A DNA stretch of 64,000 bases from Paenibacillus wulumuqiensis (GCF_000971965.1 NZ_LAQP01000001.1:496001-560000); one strand, 5' to 3'. Counted from the first letter of the stretch, positions 38,292-48,059 are shown. Numbers and translations: made by a program. The notes: generated from the letters alone by a model not told the origin.

Positions 38292-39245
38292 ATGACTACC
38301 GAGAAAAAAGTATACCTGGAACCTGCTGCACAGAAATTTGCCGATGATAATTCCAAGCCACCTTTCCTGTTCGATCTGGGACCGGAAAAAGGACGCGAGA
38401 CGGTAAACGAAGTTCAATCCGGCGATATTGCCAAGCCTGAAGTGGATATCGAGGATCTGAAAATTCCAGGCGGTCCGGATGGCGAAGTTGCGATCCGTAT
38501 TGTACGACCTCCGGGTGCTCCTGCCGAGCTGCCGGTACTGCTATACATTCACGGTGCTGGCTGGGTATTCGGCAATTCGCATACCCACGACCGTCTGATT
38601 CGCGAATTGGCCGTTGGTGCCGGAGTAGCGGTTGTCTTCCCGGAATACAGCCTGTCTCCGGAAGCCAAATATCCGACAGCCATCGAAGAGATCTATGCTG
38701 TACTGCAGTGGATTGCCGAGCAGGGCAGCGCCCAAGGCTTTGATACATCCAAATTGTATGTAGGTGGCGACAGTGTCGGCGGTAATATGACGGCAGCAAT
38801 CACCCTGATGGCCAAAGAACGCAGCGGCCCGACCATTCATAAACAGCTGCTGTTCTATCCGGTAACGGATGCCAGCTTCGATACGGAATCATATCACCAG
38901 TTTGCAGAAGGTTACTTCCTCGCCCGTGAAGGAATGCAGTGGTTCTGGGATCAGTACACGACCGATCCGAATGATCGTGCCCAGATCACCGCTTCCCCGC
39001 TGCGTGCTACGACCGAGCAGCTTCAGGGCCTACCGGAAGCACTCGTCATTACCGGTGAAGCCGATGTGCTGCGCGATGAAGGCGAAGCGTATGCCAACAA
39101 ACTGCGTGAAGCTGGCGTACCGGTAACAGCTGTTCGTTTCCAGGGTATTATTCATGACTTTGTGATGCTGAACGTGCTGGCAGAGACACAGGCCAAAAAA
39201 GGCGCCATGAAACTGGCAAATGCCTTCTTGCGTGAAGGTCTGTAA
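38292..39245 (+). CDS. Alpha/beta hydrolase, HSL-family esterase
   Basis: A 317-residue carboxylesterase/lipase of the hormone-sensitive-lipase family. Catalytic triad: S161 in GGDSVGG, D258 (GEADVLRDE) and H288 (IIHDF). The oxyanion motif reads HGAGW (87-91) where HGGGW is usual. GAGGAGG lies 7 nt before the ATG. Monocistronic with its own terminator. Likely acts on short-chain acyl esters. Confidence 0.88.
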   Translation: MTTEKKVYLEPAAQKFADDNSKPPFLFDLGPEKGRETVNEVQSGDIAKPEVDIEDLKIPGGPDGEVAIRIVRPPGAPAELPVLLYIHGAGWVFGNSHTHDRLIRELAVGAGVAVVFPEYSLSPEAKYPTAIEEIYAVLQWIAEQGSAQGFDTSKLYVGGDSVGGNMTAAITLMAKERSGPTIHKQLLFYPVTDASFDTESYHQFAEGYFLAREGMQWFWDQYTTDPNDRAQITASPLRATTEQLQGLPEALVITGEADVLRDEGEAYANKLREAGVPVTAVRFQGIIHDFVMLNVLAETQAKKGAMKLANAFLREGL

Positions 39246-39301
39246 TTGTTCTGAACCCAGTTAACACCAACCGATCCTAAAAATAGATATATCGCATATT
39301 C

Positions 39302-39336
39302 AAAAGCCAGCCCGGGATATACCAGGCTGGCTTTTG
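39302..39336 (+). terminator. Terminator of the esterase gene
   Basis: AAAAGCCAGCC pairs with GGCTGGCTTTT (39302-39312 with 39325-39335), followed by TGTG. Confidence 0.75.
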
Positions 39337-39373
39337 TGTATATTGCTTTTCACTTTCCTATTTAACCATCCAA

Positions 39374-39901
39374 TCAATAATTCTTTTCATACAAAATTTC
39401 ACCTGTATCATTTTTGATTTCATACTGTAGATGGTTAGACGAGTTTTGCAATGACTTTGTTCCTACAAATAGAAAAGAGCTTTGAGGTTTTTGTACATTT
39501 TTCACCTGTGGTTTTTGATCCGGCAATTTCAACGTAATCGTTTTTGCATATTTCAAGATTTCTTTATCATGAATAGTTATTCCTACATAAGGATAGCCGC
39601 TTTTTGTTCCCAGATATTGAACCGGCTGATCATGCTGCTCTGCAATTTCCAATTCTTTTGCCAATTTTGGTGTCTTACCGGATATTGTAATAATTCCCGT
39701 ACCAAGCTGATTTTGATCCTGATAATAAATTACTGCAAATGAAGAAGAGTCTGTATCCATTATTTTAGAATCCAATAAAACTAGATTTTCTTTCTGTACG
39801 ATTGTCTGAATACTTTCATCATCCACTCGTTGGTATGTACTTTGACTTATATATATACCTATAATTATGACTACAATTAAAGCCACTATCATTTTCTTCA
39901 T
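39374..39901 (-). CDS. Membrane-anchored hypothetical protein
   Basis: 175 residues: an N-terminal hydrophobic segment (MKKMIVALIVVIIIGIYIS) that should anchor it in the membrane, then an extracytoplasmic domain of alternating beta strands. No recognised domain. The ATG at 39901 has GTGAGG 8 nt upstream; an in-frame ATG 24 nt earlier lacks a site. The gene is distinctly AT-rich compared with both neighbours. Confidence 0.6.
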   Translation of the reverse strand: MKKMIVALIVVIIIGIYISQSTYQRVDDESIQTIVQKENLVLLDSKIMDTDSSSFAVIYYQDQNQLGTGIITISGKTPKLAKELEIAEQHDQPVQYLGTKSGYPYVGITIHDKEILKYAKTITLKLPDQKPQVKNVQKPQSSFLFVGTKSLQNSSNHLQYEIKNDTGEILYEKNY

Positions 39902-39960
39902 TACGATTACCTCACTGTCATCCATCCTAATATATTAAAATCCAGAGATGAAGCATTTCT

Positions 39961-39997
39961 GTAAAAACAGCCCCTTACATAACGAGCTGTTTTTACA
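39961..39997 (-). terminator. Terminator of the LysR-MetE-like operon
   Basis: GTAAAAACAGC pairs perfectly with GCTGTTTTTAC. On the minus strand it lies about 100 nt after the MetE-like stop. Confidence 0.7.
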
Positions 39998-40097
39998 GAG
40001 CCATGATTCCTTCAATCATCCTGAACCTAGTATCCTGATATGTCATATACACGAGATACCTGATACACACAAGATATCTGCCTGCTATAGCCCTGGC

Positions 40098-41228
40098 CTA
40101 TAACAATGCCGCAGGGGATTGGGTCCATACTTCATTTGCCGTATCGATAACCAATCGAATCTTGTTCCTCTGCTCTTCCTCGGTCAGCATATTGCCCTCT
40201 TCGGTCGAAGCAAAGCCGCACTGGGTGCTCAAGCAGAGCTGATCCAGAGGCACATACTGTGCAGCTTCGGCGATCCGTTCCTTGAGTACTTCCTTGCTCT
40301 CCAGTCCACCATGCTTGGTCGTGACGAGTCCCAGTACCACAAACTGGTTTTTGATATGACGCAGCGGCTGGAAATCTCCTGCGCGTTCATTGTCATATTC
40401 CAGGAAAAAGGCATCTACCTGGGTCTTGCCAAACAGCTCTTCGGCGACCGGCTCATAACCGCCTGCCGCGAACCAGGTTGAACGGAAATTGCCCCGGCAT
40501 ACATGCAGCGCAATCGTCATATCTTCCGGACAGTTCTCAATGCTCTCATTGATCAGACGCACATAATCACTGGCCAGCTGATCGGGGTCCTGACCGCGGT
40601 TGCGAAGCAGCATCCGGTGTCTGCTGCTGCAGAGCGTCCCCCATGTCGTATCATCCAGCTGCAGATAACGGCAGCCCGCATCGTAGAATGCACGAATCGC
40701 TGTCTGGTACACATGAATAATGTCCCGGTATAGTTCTTCCTGATCGCTGTATACGTCATTGCCATTATAATTTTCCACAAAATGAAAAAGTGCTGGCGAA
40801 GGGATGGTCATCTTGGCAGTGCGATCACCGGCAAGCTGCTGCAAATAACGAAAATGCTCTACCATCGGATGGTTGCCAAACGAAATCTTATCCACGATGC
40901 GGAAGCTCTCGGCCCGGTTACGGTTATCAATGCCGGCTGTAGGCAGACCGATCTTCTGGGTCCCCCGAATACCGAGGAAAAAGTCCAGATGCCACCAGGT
41001 ACGGCGGAACTCCCCATCGGTGATCGTCTGCAGTCCCATACTTTTCTGCTTTTGTACCAGCCTAGTGATCTCTTCATCTTCTACCGCTCGCAGCTGCTCG
41101 GCAGTCATTTCACCGCTCTCATACTGGAATCGCGCATCCCGGATCGATTCCGGACGCAGATAGCTGCCCACAATATCGCAGCGGAAAGGAGGCGTGTTTC
41201 GTTTGGTTCCTGTAATTGGACTCTGCAT
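40098..41228 (-). CDS. MetE C-terminal-like methyltransferase (YxjG/YxjH family)
   Basis: A 376-residue homologue of the catalytic half of cobalamin-independent methionine synthase. Features: DIVGSYLRP near the start, TDGEFRRTWWHLDFF, the metal-binding HVCRGN segment, and the C-terminal STQCGFAST with the zinc cysteine. It lacks the N-terminal half of MetE, like YxjG/YxjH of B. subtilis, which are linked to methionine or S-methyl recycling. AGGAGG precedes the ATG. It follows the LysR gene by 15 nt and should be in the same transcript. Confidence 0.85.
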   Translation of the reverse strand: MQSPITGTKRNTPPFRCDIVGSYLRPESIRDARFQYESGEMTAEQLRAVEDEEITRLVQKQKSMGLQTITDGEFRRTWWHLDFFLGIRGTQKIGLPTAGIDNRNRAESFRIVDKISFGNHPMVEHFRYLQQLAGDRTAKMTIPSPALFHFVENYNGNDVYSDQEELYRDIIHVYQTAIRAFYDAGCRYLQLDDTTWGTLCSSRHRMLLRNRGQDPDQLASDYVRLINESIENCPEDMTIALHVCRGNFRSTWFAAGGYEPVAEELFGKTQVDAFFLEYDNERAGDFQPLRHIKNQFVVLGLVTTKHGGLESKEVLKERIAEAAQYVPLDQLCLSTQCGFASTEEGNMLTEEEQRNKIRLVIDTANEVWTQSPAALL

Positions 41229-41243
41229 AGGCTCCTCCTGTAC

Positions 41244-42176
41244 TTATAATAGAAATTGATTCATATTCAGATAGCTGTTGGACACCAGATCGTTGAGTAT
41301 ATCAATATACTGGGAAGCCACTTCGCTCGGCTTGCGATCCTTGTGTGCGATCCAGCCGACCGTAAAGTCTTCATTCGTCTGCAGCGGTACGGCGACCAGC
41401 TGTTCATAATTGAACTGGGACACCAGAATGCCGGTTCCTACGGTATAACCGTTCGTGCCGGACAGCAGATTGGCGAGTGTCGCCCGGTCATGTACCTTGA
41501 TGCTTTTGGCTGTCGAGGAGAAAGTAATCATCTCCTCCGAGAAATGCAGCGAGTTATTCGCCCCCTGATCAAAGGTAATATACGGATACATGCTCAGATC
41601 CTGGGTGGTGACCATTTCCTTTTGAGCCAGCGGATGGGCTGCCCGGATAAAAATATGCGGGCTCGTATTGAACAGCGGCGTGAACATCAGGTTACCGTCG
41701 CTGAACAGCTTATTCATGACTTTAAAATTGCGCTCGTTAATATACAAAATGCCGATATCACTGCGCAGTGTCTTCACATCTTCGATAATATTGTACGTCT
41801 GTGTCTCCCGCAGATGGAGATTATATTCGTTGATATCCGTCTGCTCCATCAGCTTCACAAAAGCATCCGCCACAAAAGCGTAATGCTGTGTCGATACGGA
41901 GAAATGAACCAGATTGCGCTTGCTGCCATGGTACCGATTCTCGATCAATTCCGCCTGCTCGATAATCTGGCGGGCATAGCCAAGAAACTCCATTCCCTCT
42001 ACAGAAATGCTGATCCCCCGGTTGGTTCGGTCAAAAATGGAAATTCCCAATTCACTTTCCAGTTCCTTGATGGCATTTGAAAGGCTCGGCTGCGAAATAA
42101 AAAGCCGCTTTGCCGCCTCATTCATGGAACCGCAGTTCGCAATTTCAATGGCATACCGCAGCTGCTGTAGTGTCAA
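41244..42176 (-). CDS. LysR-family transcriptional regulator
   Basis: A 310-residue LTTR: N-terminal winged HTH (MTLQQLRYAIEIANCGSMNEAAKRLFISQPSLSNAIKELESELG), linker helix and a two-lobed effector-binding domain. The start is TTG with GGGGG 7 nt upstream. It is placed directly before the MetE-like gene (15 nt), suggesting regulation of sulfur-amino-acid metabolism, as for MetR/MtaR-type LTTRs. A candidate site for it lies upstream at 42309-42326. Confidence 0.85.
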   Translation of the reverse strand: MTLQQLRYAIEIANCGSMNEAAKRLFISQPSLSNAIKELESELGISIFDRTNRGISISVEGMEFLGYARQIIEQAELIENRYHGSKRNLVHFSVSTQHYAFVADAFVKLMEQTDINEYNLHLRETQTYNIIEDVKTLRSDIGILYINERNFKVMNKLFSDGNLMFTPLFNTSPHIFIRAAHPLAQKEMVTTQDLSMYPYITFDQGANNSLHFSEEMITFSSTAKSIKVHDRATLANLLSGTNGYTVGTGILVSQFNYEQLVAVPLQTNEDFTVGWIAHKDRKPSEVASQYIDILNDLVSNSYLNMNQFLL

Positions 42177-42265
42177 TACCTTTCCCCCTTCGAACGCTCC
42201 GTCTTCTCCTGCTGCCGTTCAGGATCTGCCCTGAAGGCAGATCGGTTTTTGGACTAATCGGAGTT

Positions 42266-42326
42266 ATCGTAGCATAAATAGTCTGTCGAATCCAAGCCAT
42301 ACCGGCTGAAATAGTTATTTCCTATA
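42266..42326 (-). promoter_or_regulatory. Possible promoter and LysR site of the lysR-metE-like operon
   Basis: On the minus strand TTGGAT (42295-42290), 18-bp spacer and TACGAT (42271-42266) form a moderate promoter. Just upstream, ATAGTTATTTCCTAT (42311-42325) is an imperfect inverted repeat of the LTTR type, placed about -50 to -65 as for an activator. It resembles the ATAGTT-containing sites of methionine-related LTTRs; this is inference. Confidence 0.4.
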
Positions 42327-42362
42327 ACAGGGCAGCCCGGCCATTCTTCAGTAAAATGAAAA

Positions 42363-42411
42363 CAGCACACCTTGCCAGCAGGTTGAACTTTCGGCTGGCA
42401 AGGCGTGCTGC
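42363..42411 (-). terminator. Terminator of the aldo/keto reductase gene
   Basis: CAGCAC(G/A)CCTTGCCAGC arms form a stem of about 17 bp with a 14-nt loop; TTTTCATTTT follows on minus. About 65 nt after the stop. Confidence 0.85.
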
Positions 42412-42475
42412 ATAATAGAAAGCAATGTTCATGGTTGCGAAATCCACCGCACTTCCGGCCATCCCGCTGTCTCCT

Positions 42476-43465
42476 CTATCTCATGGCAATTTTGGAAATG
42501 GTAAAACTGCCATCTCTCGAGAAATCCTGATATGGACTCGGAATGATCTCATCAATCCGCTGAATCTCTTCCTCGGACAATTGGATTTCCAGGGCTCCAA
42601 GGTTATCAGCCAGCTGCTGCTCGTTACGAATACCGACAATCGGAATAACATTCGGACGGCGCAGCAGCCAGGCGAGCGAGAACTGGCTCAGGGAGACTCC
42701 TCTTGCATCAGCAAGTTCAGCCAGCTGTTCCACTACATTCAGCTTATGCTGATTGCCCGGTGTGCTTAGATCCATCTGCTCCCCACGCGATCCTGCCGGG
42801 AGCGGCTGATTTTTGCGGTATTTGCCGGATAACCAGCCGCCAGCCAGAGGCGAATAGGCCATAATGGCGAGTCCATGACGCTCGGCGGCAGGCAGGATCT
42901 CCTGCTCGCTATAGCGATTGAGCAGACTGTAGGACAGCTGATTGGTCACAAAGCGCTCCAGATTCATCTTCTCACTCGTCCACAGCGATTCCACCATCCG
43001 CCATGCTTCAAAGTTGGAGCATCCGATATAGCGTACTTTCCCCTGAGCCACCAGATCGTCGAGCGCCCGCAGCGTCTCATCGATCGGAGTATGCGGGTCC
43101 GGACGGTGAATCTGATACAGATCAATATAGTCGGTGCCGAGCCGCTTGAGACTGGCTTCCACCTGGCGCATAATCCGGTAGCGGCTTGCCCCTTCCCCAT
43201 TGGGTCCTTCGGCAGTACGTACCTTGAACTTGGTAGCGACGATAAACTGGTCACGGCGCCCTTTGAGTGCTTTGCCAATAATCTCTTCGCTCGTTCCCTT
43301 CCCGTATGTATCTGCCGTATCCAGAAAATTAATACCCGAATCCAGAATCCGATCCAGTATGGACAGCGAACTCTGTTCATCCATATCCCAATCCCCATAC
43401 GTCATCGTACCGAGACACAGCCGCGATACCTGCAGACCGCTGCGCCCCATATATCCATAATCCAT
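42476..43465 (-). CDS. Aldo/keto reductase
   Basis: A 329-residue NADPH-dependent carbonyl reductase, (beta/alpha)8 barrel, of the YajO/Kv-beta-like AKR branch. The catalytic tetrad is D49, Y54 (DTADTYG), K79 (VATKF) and H120 (YQIHRPD). GAGGAGG precedes the ATG at 43465 by 7 nt; the longer frame upstream has no site. Monocistronic. Probably detoxifies aldehydes, but the substrate is not known. Confidence 0.88.
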   Translation of the reverse strand: MDYGYMGRSGLQVSRLCLGTMTYGDWDMDEQSSLSILDRILDSGINFLDTADTYGKGTSEEIIGKALKGRRDQFIVATKFKVRTAEGPNGEGASRYRIMRQVEASLKRLGTDYIDLYQIHRPDPHTPIDETLRALDDLVAQGKVRYIGCSNFEAWRMVESLWTSEKMNLERFVTNQLSYSLLNRYSEQEILPAAERHGLAIMAYSPLAGGWLSGKYRKNQPLPAGSRGEQMDLSTPGNQHKLNVVEQLAELADARGVSLSQFSLAWLLRRPNVIPIVGIRNEQQLADNLGALEIQLSEEEIQRIDEIIPSPYQDFSRDGSFTISKIAMR

Positions 43466-43721
43466 TATACTGCCTCCTCTATCGAGTGTGGTGATGCAGA
43501 CGCTGCCGATCATATTGAAATGGGTAAAACCTTTCGGCGAAAACGCCTACATTTCTCTTTTATTATAATCCAATCAAGGAATAACCCCAAATTCGTTAGC
43601 CCTTCTGCCAATCAGGGTAATCATATAGCCATGGAATGAATACAGGCATCTACCCGGCGTTCCAGAACATCCTCTGTCGTTATGGAGATATTCATTACAG
43701 CTTGCAAGGAGGTTTATTCGT

Positions 43722-44930
43722 ATGTCTTCCACTTATCCTGATTTTCGTTCACCTGATTTTTTGAAGCAGCATATTATGGATACGGTCAACTTTTATGTAC
43801 CCCAATGCAGAGATGATGAGGTTGGCGGTTATCATCACTGCTTTTTTGATGATGGTACGTTATGTGATGATCCTACCCGGCACCTTGTCGGGCAATCTCG
43901 TTTTGTCTATGTGTTCAGCACGGCGGCCATGCTGAGTGATGATCCGGTATACCGTGAGCTGGCAGAGCATGGTCTGCGCTTTTTGCAGGAGTATCAGCGG
44001 GATCAGCAGCATGGCGGTTACTACTGGATTCTGGAGAATCATCAGGTCCAGGATTCCAGCAAGCAGCTGTATGGACATGCTTTTGCCCTGCTGGCCGCCG
44101 CTACCACTCATCAGGCGGGCATCCCGATGGCAGCCGATATGCTGGCAGATATCTACACAGTGCTCGAACAGCATTTCTGGCGCGAAGAGGATGGAATCTA
44201 TGTCGATCAGATGAGTGCAGACTGGCAGGAAGTCTCTTCGTATCGCGGTCAGAACGGCAACATGCATACATGCGAAGCGATGATGGCTGCCTATGAAGCT
44301 ACCGGTGAATCCCATTACCTTGATCGGGCCTATTCTATTGCCCGCAAGGTCATGTTCGACCTGCTGCCGCAATCCGGTGACTTGATCTGGGAACATTATG
44401 ACCAGAACTGGCAGATTGACTGGACATTCAATTATAAAGATACCTCGGATGAGATCCGACCATACGGTCATATACTCGGTCATTCGATCGAATGGAGCAA
44501 ACTGCTGCTGCGGCTGGAACAGCACCGTCCCGAATCCTGGATGTATCCGTGTGCCGTGAACCTGTTCACCCATGCTGCAGACAAGGCTGCCGATCCCGAG
44601 CATGGTGGTCTCTACTATATTATGGATACCGATGGAGAGATGATTGCGCCGGACAAACTGTACTGGGTGATGACCGAGGGACTGGGCGCCGCGGCCATAC
44701 TGAGTGCCAGAACCCCGGATGATCCATCCGTCTATCTGGAATTCTATGACCGGCTGTTCGCCTACTGCTGGGACCATCTGATCGATCGGGAGCATGGAGG
44801 CTGGTACCAGCAGCTCAGCGTTGATAACCACAAGCAGAGCAATATCAAGAGTCCTCCGCCCAAAGCGGATTATCATCCGGTCACCAACTGCTTGACCGCG
44901 ATCCAGTCGTTTGCTGGATTTGAGTCATAG
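43722..44930 (+). CDS. AGE-family sugar epimerase/isomerase
   Basis: A 402-residue (alpha/alpha)6-barrel protein of the N-acylglucosamine 2-epimerase superfamily. Conserved catalytic-site histidines and neighbours appear in YGHAF, NGNMHTCEA, GHSIEW and DYHPVTNC. The pattern is closest to mannose/aldose-ketose isomerases of the YihS type rather than cellobiose epimerase, but the substrate is an inference. AAGGAGG lies 9 nt before the ATG. Single gene; no sugar transporter nearby. Confidence 0.8.
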   Translation: MSSTYPDFRSPDFLKQHIMDTVNFYVPQCRDDEVGGYHHCFFDDGTLCDDPTRHLVGQSRFVYVFSTAAMLSDDPVYRELAEHGLRFLQEYQRDQQHGGYYWILENHQVQDSSKQLYGHAFALLAAATTHQAGIPMAADMLADIYTVLEQHFWREEDGIYVDQMSADWQEVSSYRGQNGNMHTCEAMMAAYEATGESHYLDRAYSIARKVMFDLLPQSGDLIWEHYDQNWQIDWTFNYKDTSDEIRPYGHILGHSIEWSKLLLRLEQHRPESWMYPCAVNLFTHAADKAADPEHGGLYYIMDTDGEMIAPDKLYWVMTEGLGAAAILSARTPDDPSVYLEFYDRLFAYCWDHLIDREHGGWYQQLSVDNHKQSNIKSPPPKADYHPVTNCLTAIQSFAGFES

Positions 44931-44992
44931 TTTCCTATCCTTCAAATAGAAACAAGTTGTTCTTTCGTTGTTTTTTCGTTGTTCTTTCGCAG

Positions 44993-45033
44993 AAAAAAGC
45001 AGCTTTTCCCTACAGGGATAGAGCTGCTTTTTC
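44993..45033. terminator. Bidirectional terminator, AGE / GGDEF-EAL
   Basis: AAAAAAGCAGC pairs with GCTGCTTTTT, with TCCC/GGGA inside. T-runs on both strands. Just upstream is a short direct repeat of TGTTCTTTCGT units (44959-44990). Confidence 0.8.
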
Positions 45034-45058
45034 ATTTACCTTTTTTTAGAGTAATGGA

Positions 45059-47449
45059 TCAGGATGATTTGCTGACCGGACTGGTGCTCATCCACGCTTC
45101 CAGATCATGCACCTTCATCGGACGGCCATAATAATAGCCCTGAATATGATAGCAGCCCAGCTGCTGCAGCAGTTCAACATGCTGCCGTGATTCCACGCCT
45201 TCGGCCAGCACTTTCATATTGAGCTGTTCCGCGAGTGCAAGCACCGAGCGGACAACCGCTACATTACGCGGATTCACATCAATATCAAAGATCAGCGAAC
45301 GGTCGATTTTGATAAACTGGAACGGAAAGCTGGTCACTGTCTTCATGGACGAATAACCGGTCCCAAAATCATCAACAGCCAGCGTCACACCCATACCGAC
45401 AATCTCTTCGCAGATCTGCATAATCTGCTCCTCTTCACGAATCGCCGCACTCTCCGTAAACTCCAGACAGAGCAGATGTGCCGGCAGTCCGGTCTGCATC
45501 AGCACCTTCTCGACTTTACGGGCAAAATACGGATCACTCAGCTGGCTGGCCGATACATTGACCGACATCTGCATCTCCGGATATCCTTCTTCCAGCCAGC
45601 GTACGGCCTGCTCGGCAGCCTCCTGCATCACCCATTCGCCAATCTGCCGGATCGTTCCATTCTGCTCGGCTACCGGTACAAAATCCTGCGGGGATACAAA
45701 GCCCAATTCGGCTGAATGCCAGCGCAGCAACGCTTCTACTCCAAACATAATACCGGTATGACTGTCCACCTGAGGCTGATAGACAAGCGAGAATTCATTG
45801 CGCAGCAGAGCAGTTTCCAGTCCCTGCTGCATCAGCAGCTCCCGCTTTGCTTCACTTTTCAGCTGATCATTGAACAGATGATACTGATTGCGGCCGAGAC
45901 GCTTGGCGGCATACATGGCGATATCTGCATTGCGCAGCAGGGTCTCCGGATCTTCTCCGTCTCTAAGCGCGAGACAGACACCGATACTGCAGGAGACATG
46001 ATAATACTTTTCCCCGAGTACGACCTGTTTGGCAAAAGCATGCAGAATCGTATTGGCCATCTCTGCTGCGGTCTCTTCACTCTGCCAGCTCTCCAGTTCA
46101 GCCAGCAAGGCGAATTCATCGCCGCCGGTACGCGCCACTATACTGCCAAACGGTGTATGCTGACGGATCAAATCAGCTACATTGTACAGCAAAATATCGC
46201 CTGCCGAATGGCCCATCGTATCATTAATCCATTTAAAATGATCCAGATCCATCTGCATCACCACCACTCGTGTGCCGGTATGGTGCGCCCGTTCCACCGC
46301 TTCCTGCAGTTTCATATTGAACTGGTATCGGTTCGCCAGACCTGTAAGGGAATCGGTAAAAGCAAGTTCGAGCAGCTGCTGCTCATTGCGCTGCTGAGCG
46401 GTAATATCCCGTACCAGCAAATAGCAATGAAGCTCCCCCTCTATCTGCAGAAAGTCGCTGTTCACTTCTACCATATAACGCAGTCCCGAACGGCTCATAA
46501 TCTCCATCTGCATCTGCTGCGGAAAAGCACGTTCGCGGAACGCCTTCTCAATCACGCTCAGGTATCCACTTTTATCCGTGTCCGGCAAAATCGACAAAAT
46601 ATCGATATCCCCTTCACTCTCGGATATCCCGGTAATCGCACGAAAGGCCGGATTGGACTCTGTTACAATGCCCCGTGAGTTCATCAGCGCCACACCACTG
46701 CTTGAAAGGGTAAAAAGCAGCTTGTAGCGCTGCTCTGCGGTCGCGAGGAAATTATGCTTGTGCATTGCCAGACGCAGCGTATACGCCAGGATGATCGCTG
46801 CATACGTGGGCAGACTGTCTACCGGCACAAGCGGAATCTCCGGGAAAATCTGACTCAGTGCAAAAAAGAAAACCAGCCAAATCGATGCGACGGCACTCCC
46901 ACGGATAATCGTCAGCATCATCTGCTGCTCCCGCTCATAGGCGCGGCTGCTCTTGAGCTTGCGGTAACCAATGAACATAATCAGCAGCAGGAAGGAAAGC
47001 GAATAGAATGTAATGGTAACAAACATCAAGTCAAAGATTTCATTATGAATTTCCATCCGCCAGTGTTGACCCTTCGCCAGATACAATTGAAAGATATCCG
47101 GCCAACCATGAATCATCACGATTCCTGTCAATGGAACACCCGCAAAAGGATGAAGCAGCCAGAACGGCAGTTGAATCCGGCTCAATATGGCAAAGTAATA
47201 GGTAAGAATGGTAATCGCAATAAAAGTCAGATCATAGGTAAGACGTGGATTAACCCAGCTCGCAAATTCATAATCCAGTGCCTGTGTGAGAAAATCAGAC
47301 AAAAATATAAAGGAAAGTGCACCAATCAGGATCGTAGTCAGCCGATGAAGTGAGCTATCCGGATGCCGCATCAATATCTCAATGGCAAGTGCACCCAGCA
47401 GCATAAATGGTATAAACGATATTACAAAGCTAATTAAAAAGCTATACAT
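45059..47449 (-). CDS. Membrane GGDEF-EAL protein with PAS domain
   Basis: A 796-residue c-di-GMP turnover enzyme. The N-terminal 235 residues hold about seven transmembrane segments; a PAS domain follows (about 260-370), then GGDEF (about 375-535) and EAL (about 545-785). The cyclase signature GGDEF is intact. The RxxD feedback I-site is absent (TPFG at that place). All EAL catalytic motifs are present: VEALLRW, NVSA, EFTES, DDFGTGYSS, KIDRS and AEGVE. So both activities are possible. The ATG at 47449 is preferred (GGGGGT 9 nt upstream) over an ATG at 47512 without a site. The signal sensed is unknown. Confidence 0.88.
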   Translation of the reverse strand: MYSFLISFVISFIPFMLLGALAIEILMRHPDSSLHRLTTILIGALSFIFLSDFLTQALDYEFASWVNPRLTYDLTFIAITILTYYFAILSRIQLPFWLLHPFAGVPLTGIVMIHGWPDIFQLYLAKGQHWRMEIHNEIFDLMFVTITFYSLSFLLLIMFIGYRKLKSSRAYEREQQMMLTIIRGSAVASIWLVFFFALSQIFPEIPLVPVDSLPTYAAIILAYTLRLAMHKHNFLATAEQRYKLLFTLSSSGVALMNSRGIVTESNPAFRAITGISESEGDIDILSILPDTDKSGYLSVIEKAFRERAFPQQMQMEIMSRSGLRYMVEVNSDFLQIEGELHCYLLVRDITAQQRNEQQLLELAFTDSLTGLANRYQFNMKLQEAVERAHHTGTRVVVMQMDLDHFKWINDTMGHSAGDILLYNVADLIRQHTPFGSIVARTGGDEFALLAELESWQSEETAAEMANTILHAFAKQVVLGEKYYHVSCSIGVCLALRDGEDPETLLRNADIAMYAAKRLGRNQYHLFNDQLKSEAKRELLMQQGLETALLRNEFSLVYQPQVDSHTGIMFGVEALLRWHSAELGFVSPQDFVPVAEQNGTIRQIGEWVMQEAAEQAVRWLEEGYPEMQMSVNVSASQLSDPYFARKVEKVLMQTGLPAHLLCLEFTESAAIREEEQIMQICEEIVGMGVTLAVDDFGTGYSSMKTVTSFPFQFIKIDRSLIFDIDVNPRNVAVVRSVLALAEQLNMKVLAEGVESRQHVELLQQLGCYHIQGYYYGRPMKVHDLEAWMSTSPVSKSS

Positions 47450-48059
47450 GACTTTTGACCCCCATACATACCTGAATACACATACTACTAATATCGCACG
47501 AATTAAAGACATTTTAAATAGCCAACTGTCTTAATGGCGAAAAATATATTTGTGTATAATGTATTGACAAATGTCTTTAGAACTATTTTACGTTTTATAC
47601 GATGCGTCTTGTGATTTATTTTAGGAGCGTGATGCGAGGAAGATGAACTTTTTTTCATTATTATGAATTTTTCACTTATTGAATTATTATAATTAATATT
47701 TGCAGAGAAAAAGGCTGTTGCTGAAGATTTTATATACAAGTCAGGTTTTTTTCGCAAGCCTATACAGGTATATAGACCTAATTAGATACCATTTACTCCA
47801 AATAAGTAAAAACTGCGAAGTTACCCTGCTGGTCTGCAGGTGATTGCTTGTTATACAAAGGTGCACAGCCATACGTTACAGACACACGGAGGGTAAAACA
47901 AGAGGAGATACAAGCAAGAAAACAGTGAGCAAAAGCAAAAAAGCAGCCCACTGGGCTGCTTGGTTTTGTATGGGAAATTGGACTTCTATTCATTCTCTGT
48001 CTGATAAACATTAATATGAAATGTTATCGGCCGGTTTAACGAACAATATGTTCATAAGA
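47450..48059. other. Gap between acyl-CoA synthetase and GGDEF-EAL genes
   Basis: 610 nt. It contains the acyl-CoA synthetase terminator (47934-47961) and an AT-rich promoter region next to the GGDEF-EAL start (47515-47760). No c-di-GMP riboswitch motif or credible gene was seen. Confidence 0.5.
47934..47961 (-). terminator. Terminator of the acyl-CoA synthetase gene
   Basis: AAGCAGCCC pairs with GGGCTGCTT around a 3-4 nt loop; TTTTTTGCTTTT follows on the minus strand. Confidence 0.75.

Noticed and set aside
42177-42362. S-box (SAM) riboswitch upstream of the MetE-like operon
   Set aside because: Expected for yxjG-type genes, but no S-box core or anti-terminator structure was found.
47450-47940. 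c-di-GMP riboswitch near the GGDEF-EAL gene
   Set aside because: No GEMM core motifs were seen on either strand.
47793-48011. 72-codon minus-strand frame
   Set aside because: It spans the acyl-CoA synthetase terminator and lacks a ribosome site.
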